A DNA stretch of 35,632 bases from Gammaproteobacteria bacterium (GTDB lineage Bacteria > Pseudomonadota > Gammaproteobacteria > Steroidobacterales > Rariloculaceae), in NCBI GenBank assembly GCA_022825505.1, contig JAJDWR010000052.1, forward strand, positions 1 through 35,632, written 5' to 3'. The position numbers were made by a program, and so were the translations under genes. Each line of letters opens with the position of its first letter. Within the stretch, counting starts at the first letter, position 1. Below are positions 1 to 10,933 of this stretch, piece after piece. Under the pieces are notes generated by a model. The model saw nothing but the letters and a program-made list of their open reading frames with translations. It did no database searches and was not told where the DNA came from.

Positions 1-1377
1 GCGCATCCGCCCGGCACCACTGTGGAAGTCCGTGACCTGTTCTTCAATACCCCGGCCCGGCGCAAGTTCCTGAAGACCGAACGAACCGAGTCCTCGCACG
101 TGGATTCGGTGTTGCGGAGCATGGCGCTGGCCAGGTTCGACGTGGAATGGCGGCTGCGGAACAACGGCCGGACTACCCTGTCGCTTGCTCCCGCGCAGAC
201 CCGCGAGCAGCAGGAAGCGCGTCTGGCCAGGGTTTGCGGAGAGCGGTTCATCGAACATGCGCGGTTTTTCCAGCGCACCGGCGAAGACCTGGAGATAATG
301 GGTTGGTTGGCGGAGCCGACATTCTCCCGCGGTCACGCGGATATGCAATATACCTACGTGAACGGGCGTTTCGTGCGCGACAAGGTGTTGCGCCACGCGG
401 TCCGTTTGGGCTACGAAGACGTGCTTTTCCACGGGCGGCAGCCGGCCTACGCCATCTTCCTGCGCCTCGACCCCGGCCGGGTGGACGTCAATGCGCATCC
501 TGCCAAGCTGGAGATTCGCTTCAGGGACTCGGGTCGCGTACACGGTTTCGTCCACCATACCGTGGAAACCGTGTTGGCCAGTAAGCTGGACACCGAACAA
601 CGGGATCATCCGCGCCCTCCCGCGCGCCTGCCGGGTTCGCAGGTCAAGCGCGGTTACGGCGGAATCCCGTCCGACCAGCGTTCGGGGCAAGGCCAGATGC
701 GTCTCGACACGCGCCGGCTCGATGTCCGCGAAGGCGCACGACTCCAGGAAATGCTGCATGCACCGCTCCGGACGAAACCCGTGGAGGACGGCGCTCACCC
801 ACTGGGCTTCGCGGTCGGACAGTTGCTGGGCATATACATCCTGGCGCAAAATGCCGACGGTCTGGTGATCGTCGACATGCATGCGGCGCATGAGCGCATC
901 ACCTACGAACGGTTCAAGCAGCAGTTGAAGGTCAGCGGACTCAAGTCTCAGCCTCTGTTGATTCCCGCCACCCTGAAGGTGGCTGAGAGCGAGGCGGAGG
1001 CGGTGGAAGTCTCGCAGCGGGACCTCAAGCGCCTCGGATTCGAAGTGACGCGGCGAGGGATGGACGAAGTACGCATCGAGGCGATCCCCCTGATGCTCGA
1101 AGGGACCACTGTGGAACCGCTGTTCCGGGACGTGGTCGCCGACCTGTCGAACAACGCGGGCGCCCATCGCGTCGAGGTGGCTGTCGACGAAATTCTCGCC
1201 ACCATGGCATGCCATGGCGCCGTCCGAGCCAACCGGCAACTGGAGATCGACGAAATGAATGCGCTGCTGCGGGAGATGGAGTCGACCGAGCGCGCCGACC
1301 ATTGCAATCACGGCCGGCCCACCTGGACACAGGTTTCGGTGGCCGAATTGGATCGACTGTTTCTGCGCGGTCAGTAG
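1..1377 (+). CDS. mutL: DNA mismatch repair protein MutL (5' truncated by window edge)
   Basis: MutL couples MutS mismatch recognition to downstream repair steps. The frame is open from base 1 and lacks the first part of the GHL ATPase domain. The visible chain starts just before the conserved RDLFFNTPARRKFLK segment. The ATPase/transducer region follows (VNGRFVRDK, VDVNAHPAKLEIRF), then a variable linker (about residues 195-265) and the C-terminal dimerisation domain starting near LGFAVGQLLGIYILAQ. That domain contains DMHAAHERITYE, which fits the D-x-H-A-x2-E-x4-E endonuclease motif, followed by ACHGAVRA and CNHGRPTW metal-site motifs. E. coli MutL lacks this motif and relies on MutH, so this protein is probably a nicking MutL of the Pseudomonas type. 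miaA starts 13 bases after its stop, as in the conserved cluster. Confidence 0.97.
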   Translation, partial: AHPPGTTVEVRDLFFNTPARRKFLKTERTESSHVDSVLRSMALARFDVEWRLRNNGRTTLSLAPAQTREQQEARLARVCGERFIEHARFFQRTGEDLEIMGWLAEPTFSRGHADMQYTYVNGRFVRDKVLRHAVRLGYEDVLFHGRQPAYAIFLRLDPGRVDVNAHPAKLEIRFRDSGRVHGFVHHTVETVLASKLDTEQRDHPRPPARLPGSQVKRGYGGIPSDQRSGQGQMRLDTRRLDVREGARLQEMLHAPLRTKPVEDGAHPLGFAVGQLLGIYILAQNADGLVIVDMHAAHERITYERFKQQLKVSGLKSQPLLIPATLKVAESEAEAVEVSQRDLKRLGFEVTRRGMDEVRIEAIPLMLEGTTVEPLFRDVVADLSNNAGAHRVEVAVDEILATMACHGAVRANRQLEIDEMNALLREMESTERADHCNHGRPTWTQVSVAELDRLFLRGQ

Positions 1378-1390
1378 CGGCACGGAGCCA

Positions 1391-2329
1391 GTGAACGAAG
1401 GTAGTCCCCCGTGCGTGTGCATCACCGGTCCCACTGCCTGCGGAAAGACAGACCTGGCGCTGGCGCTGGCGAAAGAATTTCCGCTGGAGGTCATCAGCAT
1501 GGACTCCGCCATGGTCTACCGGGGCATGGATATCGGCACGGCCAAACCGACGCCGGATGTCCTGGCCGGGATACCGCACCACCTGGTTGACATCCTGGCG
1601 CCCACGGAGACCTATTCGGCGGGGCGATTCGCAGTCGACGCACGCGACGCCGTCGAGAGTATCAGGAGCCGCGGGCGGCTGCCGATCCTGGTGGGCGGGA
1701 CGCTGCTGTATCTGCGGGCGTTGCGGGACGGTCTGGCGGCGCTGCCACGCGCGAATCCGGCGATTCGCCGACGCCTGGACCGGGAGGCGGATTGTCACGG
1801 CTGGGCGACTCTCCATCACCGGCTGAAGAAAGTCGATGCGGTCGCAGCCAGTCGAATCTCGCCGGCGGACGGTCAGCGGATTCAACGGGCGCTGGAAGTC
1901 TACGAGTTGACCGGGGAGCCGATTTCGGTGCTCCAGTCGCGCACGCGACTGAAGCCCGGAACGCCCCTGAGGGCAGTGGCGCTCGTTCCGTCCGACCGGG
2001 GGCGGCTGGCGGGGCGGATCGAGCAGCGCTTCGACGCGATGGTGAAGGCTGGTTTCGTGGATGAGGTCAAGGCGCTCAGGGGCCGGGGAGACCTGGACCC
2101 GGCGATGCCATCCATGCGCACGATCGGCTACCGCCAGATCTGGTCCCACCTGGACGGGGATTGCGACTGGCCGGAAGCCCGCAACAGGGCCGTCGCCGCC
2201 ACGCGCCAGCTTGCCAAACGGCAACTGACGTGGCTGCGCTCGGACACGTCGACCCGGCAAGTGCCTGCAGATGCAGGAATGTCAAGAATTCTTTTGGCGC
2301 GGTTGCTGGAAGAATATGACAGGGGTTGA
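1391..2329 (+). CDS. miaA: tRNA dimethylallyltransferase MiaA
   Basis: MiaA transfers the dimethylallyl group to A37 of tRNAs that read UNN codons, the first step of ms2i6A formation in the cytoplasm. The 312-residue product is close to the usual length (about 316 in E. coli). It has an N-terminal P-loop GPTACGKT, the DSAMVYRGMDIGTAKP segment, LVGGTLLYLRAL, QRIQRALEVYELTG and RTIGYRQIWSHLDG. The GTG at 1391 is chosen because it lies 3 bases after a GGAG (1384-1387) and just before the P-loop strand. An upstream ATG in the same frame would overlap mutL by more than 100 bases and add unrelated sequence. The gene sits between mutL and hfq as in many gammaproteobacteria. Confidence 0.96.
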   Translation: MNEGSPPCVCITGPTACGKTDLALALAKEFPLEVISMDSAMVYRGMDIGTAKPTPDVLAGIPHHLVDILAPTETYSAGRFAVDARDAVESIRSRGRLPILVGGTLLYLRALRDGLAALPRANPAIRRRLDREADCHGWATLHHRLKKVDAVAASRISPADGQRIQRALEVYELTGEPISVLQSRTRLKPGTPLRAVALVPSDRGRLAGRIEQRFDAMVKAGFVDEVKALRGRGDLDPAMPSMRTIGYRQIWSHLDGDCDWPEARNRAVAATRQLAKRQLTWLRSDTSTRQVPADAGMSRILLARLLEEYDRG

Positions 2330-2342
2330 AATCCGGCGCCTG

Positions 2343-2351
2343 TGCTACTAT
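2343..2351 (+). promoter_or_regulatory. candidate extended -10 promoter upstream of hfq
   Basis: TGCTACTAT fits the extended -10 form TGnTATAAT with one mismatch in the hexamer. It lies about 90 bases before the hfq start, in the 110-base miaA-hfq gap. A TTGAAA at 2326-2331 is only 14 bases upstream of the hexamer, too close for a normal -35, so activity would rest on the extended -10. Known hfq genes are served by promoters inside or after miaA, which makes the position plausible. This is a pattern match only. Confidence 0.35.
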
Positions 2352-2439
2352 TTCGATGCTGTGGGATCAATGAAGCGATCGAGCAACGGGGCCAGGCTGT
2401 TTTCCCCTTGTTTCGCGCACCAGATTCAAGGAAAAAAAC

Positions 2440-2679
2440 ATGCCCAAGGGACAATCGCTTCAGGACCCGTTCCTGAACACGTTGCGCAAGGAGAAAGTAC
2501 CGGTCTCCATTTATCTGGTGAACGGGATCAAGCTGCAGGGTCATATCGAGTCCTTTGACCAATTCGTGGTATTGCTTCGCAACAGCGTCAGTCAGATGGT
2601 CTACAAGCACGCGATCTCCACAGTGGTACCCGGGCGGGTGGTGCGCGTTGCTTCCGACGACACGGAACAGCATGACTGA
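2440..2679 (+). CDS. hfq: RNA chaperone Hfq
   Basis: Hfq is a hexameric Sm-like protein that pairs small RNAs with mRNAs and affects RNA stability. The 79-residue product matches the family from the start ([19 protein letters not shown]). It has the Sm1 region [20 protein letters not shown], the FDQFVVLL strand and the Sm2 signature [10 protein letters not shown]. The C-terminal tail after the Sm core is short (about 15 residues), compared with about 35 in E. coli, as in many non-enteric gammaproteobacteria. AAGGA at 2428-2432 gives a good ribosome binding site 7 bases before the ATG. hflX follows after 52 bases. Confidence 0.98.
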   Translation: MPKGQSLQDPFLNTLRKEKVPVSIYLVNGIKLQGHIESFDQFVVLLRNSVSQMVYKHAISTVVPGRVVRVASDDTEQHD

Positions 2680-2731
2680 ACGCGTCGCCCCGGCTCGCCG
2701 ACCGGCGTCCGTACCCAGGGGTTACTGATAC

Positions 2732-4018
2732 ATGAGGGCGAGCCTCGGCGAACGTTGCGTTCTGCTGCAAATCGGCCTTGGACGGGCATGCTCCGACGAT
2801 GAAGTGCAGGAGTTTCGTGCCCTGGCCGTTTCCGCGGGCGCAGAGATCGTCGGCGAACTGCGGGCCCGCCGGCGTCAGCCCAGCGTCCGATTGTTCGTCG
2901 GTCAGGGCAAGGCGGATGAACTCGCCGAAACGGTTCACGCAACCGGGGCGAACCTGGTTCTGGTCAACCAGCCACTGTCCGCCAGCCAGGAACGCAATCT
3001 CGAACGGCTGCTCCAGACGCGTGTGCTGGACCGCAACGGCCTGATTCTCGATATATTTGCCCAGCGCGCCGCTACTCACGAAGGCAAGATCCAGGTCGAG
3101 CTGGCTCAGCTCGAGCACTTGTCGACGCGCCTGGTCCGGGGCTGGACTCACCTGGAACGGCAGAAGGGAGGAATCGGTCTGCGGGGTCCCGGCGAGACCC
3201 AGCTGGAGACCGATCGCCGCCTGCTCGGACAGCGCATCAAATACTTGAAGGCCCGGCTCGATCGGGTCGACAGGCAGCGAAACCTGGGCCGTCGCAGCCG
3301 ACGTCGCGCAGGCGTACCGACGGCGGCACTGGTCGGCTATACCAATGCGGGAAAGACCTCGCTCTTCAACGCGCTGTGCGGGGCCAGCGTCCGGGCCCGC
3401 AATACGCTCTTCGCGACGCTCGATCCCACCATCAGGCGGTTGTCGCCGGGCGAACTGGACGAGGTACTGCTGGTGGATACCGTGGGCTTCGTCCGCGACC
3501 TGCCCCACGAACTGATCGCAGCCTTTCGCGCAACGCTGACGGAGACCCGGGAGGCGGACCTGCTGGTGCACGTGATCGACGTCAGCGATCCACACCACGT
3601 CGACCGCAGGCGCCAGGTCGAGACCGTACTCGAGGAGATCGGTGTAGCCGACGTTCCCTGTATTCAGGTGTACAATAAGGTGGATCGATTGGCGGCCCCG
3701 CCATTTCAGGAATTCAATGGCTCGGCGGGCACCGGAAGGTCGCCCAAGGCGTGGGTATCGGCCGTCACCGGAAGCGGTGTCGAGGAACTCGGCAAATTGA
3801 TCCGGGCGCATGCCGTCGGTGAACCGGTGGCCGGCCGGCTGGTATTGGGACCGGGCGACAGCCGATTGCGTGCAAGACTGTTTGAGATCAGGGCTGTCCG
3901 TGGAGAAAGTCTTCGCGAGGCGGGTGGCTGGACGTTGGACATTTCGCTGACCTCGAAACGATGGCGGGAACTGTGCCATCGAGAAGGGTTTTCAGGCGAG
4001 GGATTTGAGCGGGTGTAG
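2732..4018 (+). CDS. hflX: ribosome-associated GTPase HflX
   Basis: HflX is a translational GTPase that binds the 50S subunit and splits stalled or heat-damaged ribosomes. The 428-residue chain has the N-terminal HflX domain (LFVGQGKADEL, RVLDRNGLILDIFAQRA) and the family linker GGIGLRGPGETQLETDRR. The G domain follows, with G1 GYTNAGKTS, G2 FATLDPTIRRL, G3 DTVGFVRDLPHELI, G4 NKVD and G5-like SAVTGSG. The ATG at 2732 is supported by AGGGG at 2717-2721 and by the GERCVLLQIGL beginning typical of the family. The stop is 4 bases before hflK, which suggests one transcript. Confidence 0.96.
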   Translation: MRASLGERCVLLQIGLGRACSDDEVQEFRALAVSAGAEIVGELRARRRQPSVRLFVGQGKADELAETVHATGANLVLVNQPLSASQERNLERLLQTRVLDRNGLILDIFAQRAATHEGKIQVELAQLEHLSTRLVRGWTHLERQKGGIGLRGPGETQLETDRRLLGQRIKYLKARLDRVDRQRNLGRRSRRRAGVPTAALVGYTNAGKTSLFNALCGASVRARNTLFATLDPTIRRLSPGELDEVLLVDTVGFVRDLPHELIAAFRATLTETREADLLVHVIDVSDPHHVDRRRQVETVLEEIGVADVPCIQVYNKVDRLAAPPFQEFNGSAGTGRSPKAWVSAVTGSGVEELGKLIRAHAVGEPVAGRLVLGPGDSRLRARLFEIRAVRGESLREAGGWTLDISLTSKRWRELCHREGFSGEGFERV

Positions 4019-4022
4019 AGCT

Positions 4023-5150
4023 ATGAGTTGGAACAACGACGACAACAGGAATCCCTGGCAGACCGATCGAAACCAGGGTCCGGGCGATCTGGACGCCATG
4101 GTGCGCGACCTGCAGCGCAAACTGGCGGGAATGTTCGGCGGCGGCGGCCGCGGCCGCGGAGGCCGGGGCAACGGCGCGGGCAGGCCGGGAAACGGCGGCA
4201 GGAATATTATGGCGACCGTCCTTATATTGGTCGTGGCCGCGTTCGGGTTGCGGGGCCTGTACATGGTGGATGACGCGGAACGGGGCGTTGTGCTGCGGTT
4301 CGGCGAATTCCACGCGATCACCACGCCCGGGCTGCGTTGGCGCATTCCGCTGGTGGACCGCGTCGAGAGGATCAACACAAACGCGACCGAAAGATACAAC
4401 TACCGGGGCAGCATGCTCACCGAGGACGAGAACATCGTGGTGGTGGATCTCGTCGTGCAGTATCGGCGCACGGACCCGGAGGCCTACCTGTTCAATGTCC
4501 GCGATCCCATCAACACCATGCAGGATGTCACCAGCAGCGCCATCCGGGAAGTGATCGGCAAGAATCTGCTCGATTTCATCCTCACGGAAGGCCGTGCCGA
4601 GGTGGCGGTGGAGACGCAGAGCCTGATTCAGGCCACCCTGGACTCCTACGGAACGGGACTCACCGTGTACGAGGTCAACCTCCAGGACGCCAACTTCCCC
4701 GGCGATGTGGAAGCGAGCGTGCAGGACGCCATTCGCGCACGGGAAGACCGGGAGAGAATGGGCCTGGAGGCCGAGGCCTACGCCAACGACATCCTTCCCA
4801 GGGCGCGCGGCGCGGCGGCCCGCGAACTCTATGACGCGGAGGCCTATCGGGCGCGCGTCATTGCCGATGCCGAGGGCGAGGCCGACCGGTTCGTCCAGAT
4901 CCTTCTCGAGTACGAGAAGGCGCCGGGAGTGACCCGCCAGCGGATGTACCTGGAGACGCTGGAGGAGGTTCTGGCCAATTCCACCAAGGTGCTGCTGGAT
5001 TCCGAAGGCGGCGGCAACCTGATCTACCTGCCGCTGGACCGGTTGGTGGAGAGGCGTACCGACAGTCCCCAGAACGTGCTGGCGCCGGCCAGCACGCCGC
5101 TCACGGGCGGGGGGCTGAGTTCAAGCGCAAGCGTGCGCGACAGCCGCTAG
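4023..5150 (+). CDS. hflK: FtsH protease activity modulator HflK
   Basis: HflK forms with HflC a large SPFH-family cage in the inner membrane that surrounds and modulates the FtsH protease. The 375-residue product starts MSWNNDDNRNPWQ, like other HflK proteins. It has a Gly/Arg-rich cytoplasmic segment (about residues 38-62), one transmembrane helix (NIMATVLILVVAAFGLRGLY), and then the SPFH/band-7 domain (RGVVLRFGEF, GLRWRIPLVDRVERI). A coiled-coil region rich in Ala, Glu and Arg follows, and the C-terminal tail is polar. The ATG at 4023 is preferred over an in-frame start at 4005 that would overlap hflX and add no conserved sequence. The ribosome binding site is weak, consistent with coupling to hflX. 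Confidence 0.95.
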   Translation: MSWNNDDNRNPWQTDRNQGPGDLDAMVRDLQRKLAGMFGGGGRGRGGRGNGAGRPGNGGRNIMATVLILVVAAFGLRGLYMVDDAERGVVLRFGEFHAITTPGLRWRIPLVDRVERINTNATERYNYRGSMLTEDENIVVVDLVVQYRRTDPEAYLFNVRDPINTMQDVTSSAIREVIGKNLLDFILTEGRAEVAVETQSLIQATLDSYGTGLTVYEVNLQDANFPGDVEASVQDAIRAREDRERMGLEAEAYANDILPRARGAAARELYDAEAYRARVIADAEGEADRFVQILLEYEKAPGVTRQRMYLETLEEVLANSTKVLLDSEGGGNLIYLPLDRLVERRTDSPQNVLAPASTPLTGGGLSSSASVRDSR

Positions 5151-5165
5151 AACGGAGGAAAATCG

Positions 5166-6041
5166 ATGAGCTCGAAATTCAATCTGGTATTCGCGGTGGG
5201 GTTGCTTGCCGCAGTCACTATCTGGCTGACGGTATTCACCGTGGACGAACGCGACCATGTCATCAAGTTCCGGTTCGGCGAGATCGTCAAGTCGGACTAT
5301 CAGCCCGGACTCCACTTCAAGATTCCGTTCGTGAACAACATCCGGCGGTTTCCGGACCGGATCCTGACGTACGAAGAGTCTCAGGAACGGTTCCTGACCG
5401 GCGAAAAGAAGAACCTGATCGTCGACTATTTCATCACTTGGCGCATTGCCGACCCGGCGCAGTTCTACCGTGCCGCCAGCGGCCTGGAAGAGATCGCTTC
5501 CGAACGCCTGTCCGCGATCATTCGCGAGGGCATCAAGGCGGAGTTCTCGCGGCGCACCGTGCAGGAAGTGGTCGCGGCCGAGCGCTCGGAACTGATGGAA
5601 CAGATGCTGGTAACGGCAGCGCGGCAGGCGCCGGAGCTTGGACTGGAGGTCGTGGACGTGCGGGTGATGAGCATCGAGCTTTCGGACGAGGTCAGCGGTT
5701 CGGTATTCGCGCGCATGCAGCAGGAGCGGGGCCGCGTGGCGGCGCAGCTTCGCGCCGAAGGGGCCGAGGAGTCGGAGCGGATCCGCGCGGATGCCGACCG
5801 GCAGAGCACGGTGATACTGGCGGAGGCGTACCGGGATGCCGAGCGCATCCGCGGCGAGGGCGACGCCAGGGCAGCGGAAATCTACGCCACCGCCTACAAC
5901 CAGAACCCCGATTTCTACTCGTTCTACCGCAGCATGTCGGCCTACCGGGAAGCCATCGGCAGGGAACAGGACGTCCTGGTGCTGAGCCCGGACAGCGAGT
6001 TCTTCCGGTTCCTGCAGGAGCAGATGGGCTCGCCGCTCTGA
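5166..6041 (+). CDS. hflC: FtsH protease activity modulator HflC
   Basis: HflC is the partner of HflK in the membrane complex that restrains FtsH. The 291-residue protein has a single N-terminal membrane anchor (LVFAVGLLAAVTIWLTVFTV) and an SPFH domain (KFRFGEIV, GLHFKIPFVNNIRRFPDRI). A charged helical region rich in Ala, Glu and Arg follows (about residues 185-240), then the family end motif with YRSMSAYREAIG and DSEFFRFLQ. It is somewhat shorter than E. coli HflC (334 residues). A strong GGAGG at 5155-5159 precedes the ATG, and only 15 bases separate it from hflK. Confidence 0.96.
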   Translation: MSSKFNLVFAVGLLAAVTIWLTVFTVDERDHVIKFRFGEIVKSDYQPGLHFKIPFVNNIRRFPDRILTYEESQERFLTGEKKNLIVDYFITWRIADPAQFYRAASGLEEIASERLSAIIREGIKAEFSRRTVQEVVAAERSELMEQMLVTAARQAPELGLEVVDVRVMSIELSDEVSGSVFARMQQERGRVAAQLRAEGAEESERIRADADRQSTVILAEAYRDAERIRGEGDARAAEIYATAYNQNPDFYSFYRSMSAYREAIGREQDVLVLSPDSEFFRFLQEQMGSPL

Positions 6042-6077
6042 TATCCGCAGCTCGCGTCAACAGACCCTAGTCGCATC

Positions 6078-6269
6078 GTGGCCTGGTCGGATCTTCTTGC
6101 CGGCGTTGCGTTTCTTCTGATCATCGAGGGCTTGTTCCCCTTCGCCGCGCCGCGCGCGTGGCGCCGGGGCGTGGCTGGAATCTCCCGGATGAACGACGGT
6201 CAACTGCGGGGTCTTGGATTGGCCCTGTCCATTGCCGGACTCGTGCTGCTCTATGTCGTTCGGGGATAG
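6078..6269 (+). CDS. DUF2065 (YjeT-like) small membrane protein
   Basis: This 63-residue protein is recognisable by position and sequence as the DUF2065/YjeT family found between hflC and purA in many proteobacteria. It has two hydrophobic segments (LLAGVAFLLIIEGLFPFAAP and LGLALSIAGLVLLYVV). They flank a basic loop WRRGVAGISRMNDGQLRGLG, typical of the family. Translation starts at GTG 6078; there is no in-frame ATG upstream and no strong Shine-Dalgarno. The function is unknown. Its stop is 3 bases before the purA start, so the two genes are probably co-translated. Confidence 0.9.
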   Translation: MAWSDLLAGVAFLLIIEGLFPFAAPRAWRRGVAGISRMNDGQLRGLGLALSIAGLVLLYVVRG

Positions 6270-8470
<2,201 letters not shown>

Positions 8471-8478
8471 TTTCGCTA

Positions 8479-8507
8479 TGGATACGAACCGGAAACTTTG
8501 CTGTAAT
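8479..8507 (+). promoter_or_regulatory. candidate sigma70-type promoter for the MltD-like gene
   Basis: A TGGATA at 8479-8484 and a TGTAAT at 8502-8507 are separated by 17 bases, and the -10 carries an upstream TG (8499-8500) in extended form. The predicted start of transcription is about 25 bases before the ATG at 8537. The match is reasonable but rests on pattern only. Confidence 0.35.
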
Positions 8508-8536
8508 CACCGACACCCCCTGGAGTTGCGTTCGCA

Positions 8537-10858
8537 ATGAGATCCGTTCGAATTTTCTCCCCCGGTACGCCGCACGCCACTCGATTCACAGGATTGCTGA
8601 CGGGCTGGTTGGTCGCTTGCCTGACTGGCAATCTTTTCGCCCAGGAGTTGCCGCGCCCTCCGGAAATCGAGCCCGATATCCGCTTCTGGACGCGAGTCTA
8701 TACCGAGGTCGACACCAATGGCGGGTTCATCCACGACGACCGTTACCTGGACGTCGTTTACCGGACCATGCGGTTCGACGAGGATGCCAGTCAGCGAAGC
8801 CGGCAGAACGAGGTCGACGACGCCTTCGAGTCCATTCGCGCGACGCTCCGTACGCTGGCCGGAGGAAAGCGCGACAACCTGACGCCGGAGGAACGGCGCG
8901 TCCTCTCCCTGTGGCCCGTGGACGTCAGCAATCAGACGCTTGCATCGGCCGTCGACCGGATTCGCTGGCAGCGCGGTCAGTCCAACCGGTTCCGCGCGGG
9001 CCTTGTGCGCGCCGGCCGCTGGAAGCCCTACATCTACGAGGTGCTGCGCCAGGAGGGAGTACCCATCGAACTGGTTGCGCTGCCGCACGTGGAGTCCTCA
9101 TTCGATCCCACGGCTTACTCCCGGGCAGGCGCCGCGGGCATGTGGCAGTTTACTCGCTCCACCGGCTTGCGTTACATGCGCATCGATCACATCGTCGATG
9201 ACCGCCGCGACCCGTTCTTCTCCACGGTGGCCGCGGCGAGGCTGCTGCGCGACAACTACGAGGTGCTGCAGAACTGGGCGCTGGCAATAACCGCGTACAA
9301 CCATGGCCAGGCGGGCATGCGCAACGCCGTGCGCAGTACCGGAACCGATCGCATTGAGGTCATCCTGAGGGAATACACCGGTCGTCTGTTCGGATTTGCC
9401 TCGCGGAACTTCTACGTGGCGTTTCTGGCGGCCGTGGATGTCGATGCCAACGCGGAGGAGTATTTCGGTCCCCTGAATCCCGACCCCGAAGCCGATACCG
9501 TGGTGATGAACGTCCCCGACTTCGTCACCGTGTCCACGCTGGCGGATGCCTTCGATGTCAGTCACGACTTGCTGCGCAACTGGAATCCCGCGCTGACTTC
9601 GGCGGTCTGGAGCGGAGAGAAATTCGTGCCCAGCGGATTCAGGCTGCGCGTTCCGGCGGACGCCGTTGCCAACGCGCCCGAGCGGATGGCCGGGATCCCC
9701 GCCACGTTGCGCTACACGGCGCAACGTCCGGACGTGCTGCATCGCGTACAGCGCGGCGAGACCATTTCCGGAATCGCGACGCGGTACCGGGTCAGCCAGA
9801 GCGCCCTGGTTGAACTCAACAACCTTCGAAGCAGAAACTTCATTCGCGAGGGCCAGGTATTGAGGCTGCCCGGGAGCAATGGGTCACGGCCGATTACGCT
9901 TGCCCAGCGAGATGGTTTGCCGTCCGGAGACGGCGATACCTACATCGTCCGAGCAGGCGACAGCATCGATCGAATCGCACGGTTGTACGGCGTCAGCGCG
10001 CAGGACCTGCTGGCCAGGAACGCGATTGCGGATGCCGACCGGATCTACATCGGTCAGGAGTTGATTGTCGGCGGAGCGGTCGAGGCGGCGTTGCCGGAGC
10101 CCTCAGGGCCGGTGCCGAGCGTGGCGGCTGTCGCGGAGGAAGAGTCTGTTTCGGCCGATGAGCCTGCACCCGCCGTACCGCCGCAGACGGTTGCCAGTGC
10201 GCCCACCGCAGAGTCAGCGCAGCCGCCCTTCGAAGAACCTGGTGTTGAGCCGGAGCGCGTGGCGGTTTCCGAAGCAGCGCCGGTACCGGCAACAGTGGCC
10301 GATTCGGAATCCGAGCCGCAAGTCATGGTGGCTGTGGCCGCCCCGGCCACGGCTGACGCCGACTCGGGGGACGCCGTCAACGTGCTGGCCAGCGATCAGG
10401 CTGAACTGGCGGCGGATCCCAGCGACTACCTTGTACGCGCGGACGGAACCATCGAGGTCCAGGCCCTGGAGACTCTGGGCCACTATGCGGACTGGCTTGA
10501 GATTCGAACCCAGCGGCTTCGGGACATCAATGGCATGCCTTTCCGCGAGCCGGTTGTCATCGGGCGGCGATTGAGCCTGGATTTCTCCGTGGTGTCCCGG
10601 GACGAGTTCGAGGCCAGGCGTGTTGCCTATCAGCGGGAAACCCAGGAGGCGTTCTTCCAGGCATACGACGTCACCGGCGTTCAGCATCATGAGGTGCAGT
10701 CCGGGGAGTCCCTGTGGGAACTCGCCCTGCAGGACTTTCGTGTGCCGGTCTGGCTGGTGCGCCAATACAATCCCGACCTGGACCTGGATCGCGTGGCGCC
10801 GGATACGGTGGTCAACTTCCCTGTGCTGCGTCCCAAGGGGGCCATTGATGCCGGTTGA
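8537..10858 (+). CDS. MltD-like membrane-bound lytic murein transglycosylase with LysM repeats
   Basis: Lytic transglycosylases cleave the MurNAc-GlcNAc bond of peptidoglycan to give 1,6-anhydro ends. The 773-residue chain begins with a hydrophobic export signal that contains LVAC, a possible lipobox at Cys28, as expected for an outer-membrane lipoprotein. The SLT domain spans about residues 165-290, with the catalytic Glu186 in LPHVESSFDPTAYSRAGAAG, then GMWQF and AYNHG (253-257). LysM repeats are clear at about 401-445, 468-511 and 717-765, with a degenerate one at 630-682. A Pro/Ala/Glu-rich linker (about 515-625) separates them. It is much longer than E. coli MltD (452 residues). A GGAG lies 11 bases before the ATG. 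Confidence 0.92.
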   Translation: MRSVRIFSPGTPHATRFTGLLTGWLVACLTGNLFAQELPRPPEIEPDIRFWTRVYTEVDTNGGFIHDDRYLDVVYRTMRFDEDASQRSRQNEVDDAFESIRATLRTLAGGKRDNLTPEERRVLSLWPVDVSNQTLASAVDRIRWQRGQSNRFRAGLVRAGRWKPYIYEVLRQEGVPIELVALPHVESSFDPTAYSRAGAAGMWQFTRSTGLRYMRIDHIVDDRRDPFFSTVAAARLLRDNYEVLQNWALAITAYNHGQAGMRNAVRSTGTDRIEVILREYTGRLFGFASRNFYVAFLAAVDVDANAEEYFGPLNPDPEADTVVMNVPDFVTVSTLADAFDVSHDLLRNWNPALTSAVWSGEKFVPSGFRLRVPADAVANAPERMAGIPATLRYTAQRPDVLHRVQRGETISGIATRYRVSQSALVELNNLRSRNFIREGQVLRLPGSNGSRPITLAQRDGLPSGDGDTYIVRAGDSIDRIARLYGVSAQDLLARNAIADADRIYIGQELIVGGAVEAALPEPSGPVPSVAAVAEEESVSADEPAPAVPPQTVASAPTAESAQPPFEEPGVEPERVAVSEAAPVPATVADSESEPQVMVAVAAPATADADSGDAVNVLASDQAELAADPSDYLVRADGTIEVQALETLGHYADWLEIRTQRLRDINGMPFREPVVIGRRLSLDFSVVSRDEFEARRVAYQRETQEAFFQAYDVTGVQHHEVQSGESLWELALQDFRVPVWLVRQYNPDLDLDRVAPDTVVNFPVLRPKGAIDAG

Positions 10859-10933
10859 CGCAAGGATGGCATTTGCACCAACCGCGCTCGTGGCCACTGT
10901 GCAGCGAAGGTTGCGCACTATTAGAATGGAAGG

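Noticed and set aside
1025..2260. Minus-strand open frame of 411 codons opposite mutL and miaA
   Set aside because: It lies antisense to two conserved genes with intact motifs, and its translation is low-complexity and Arg/Pro-rich.
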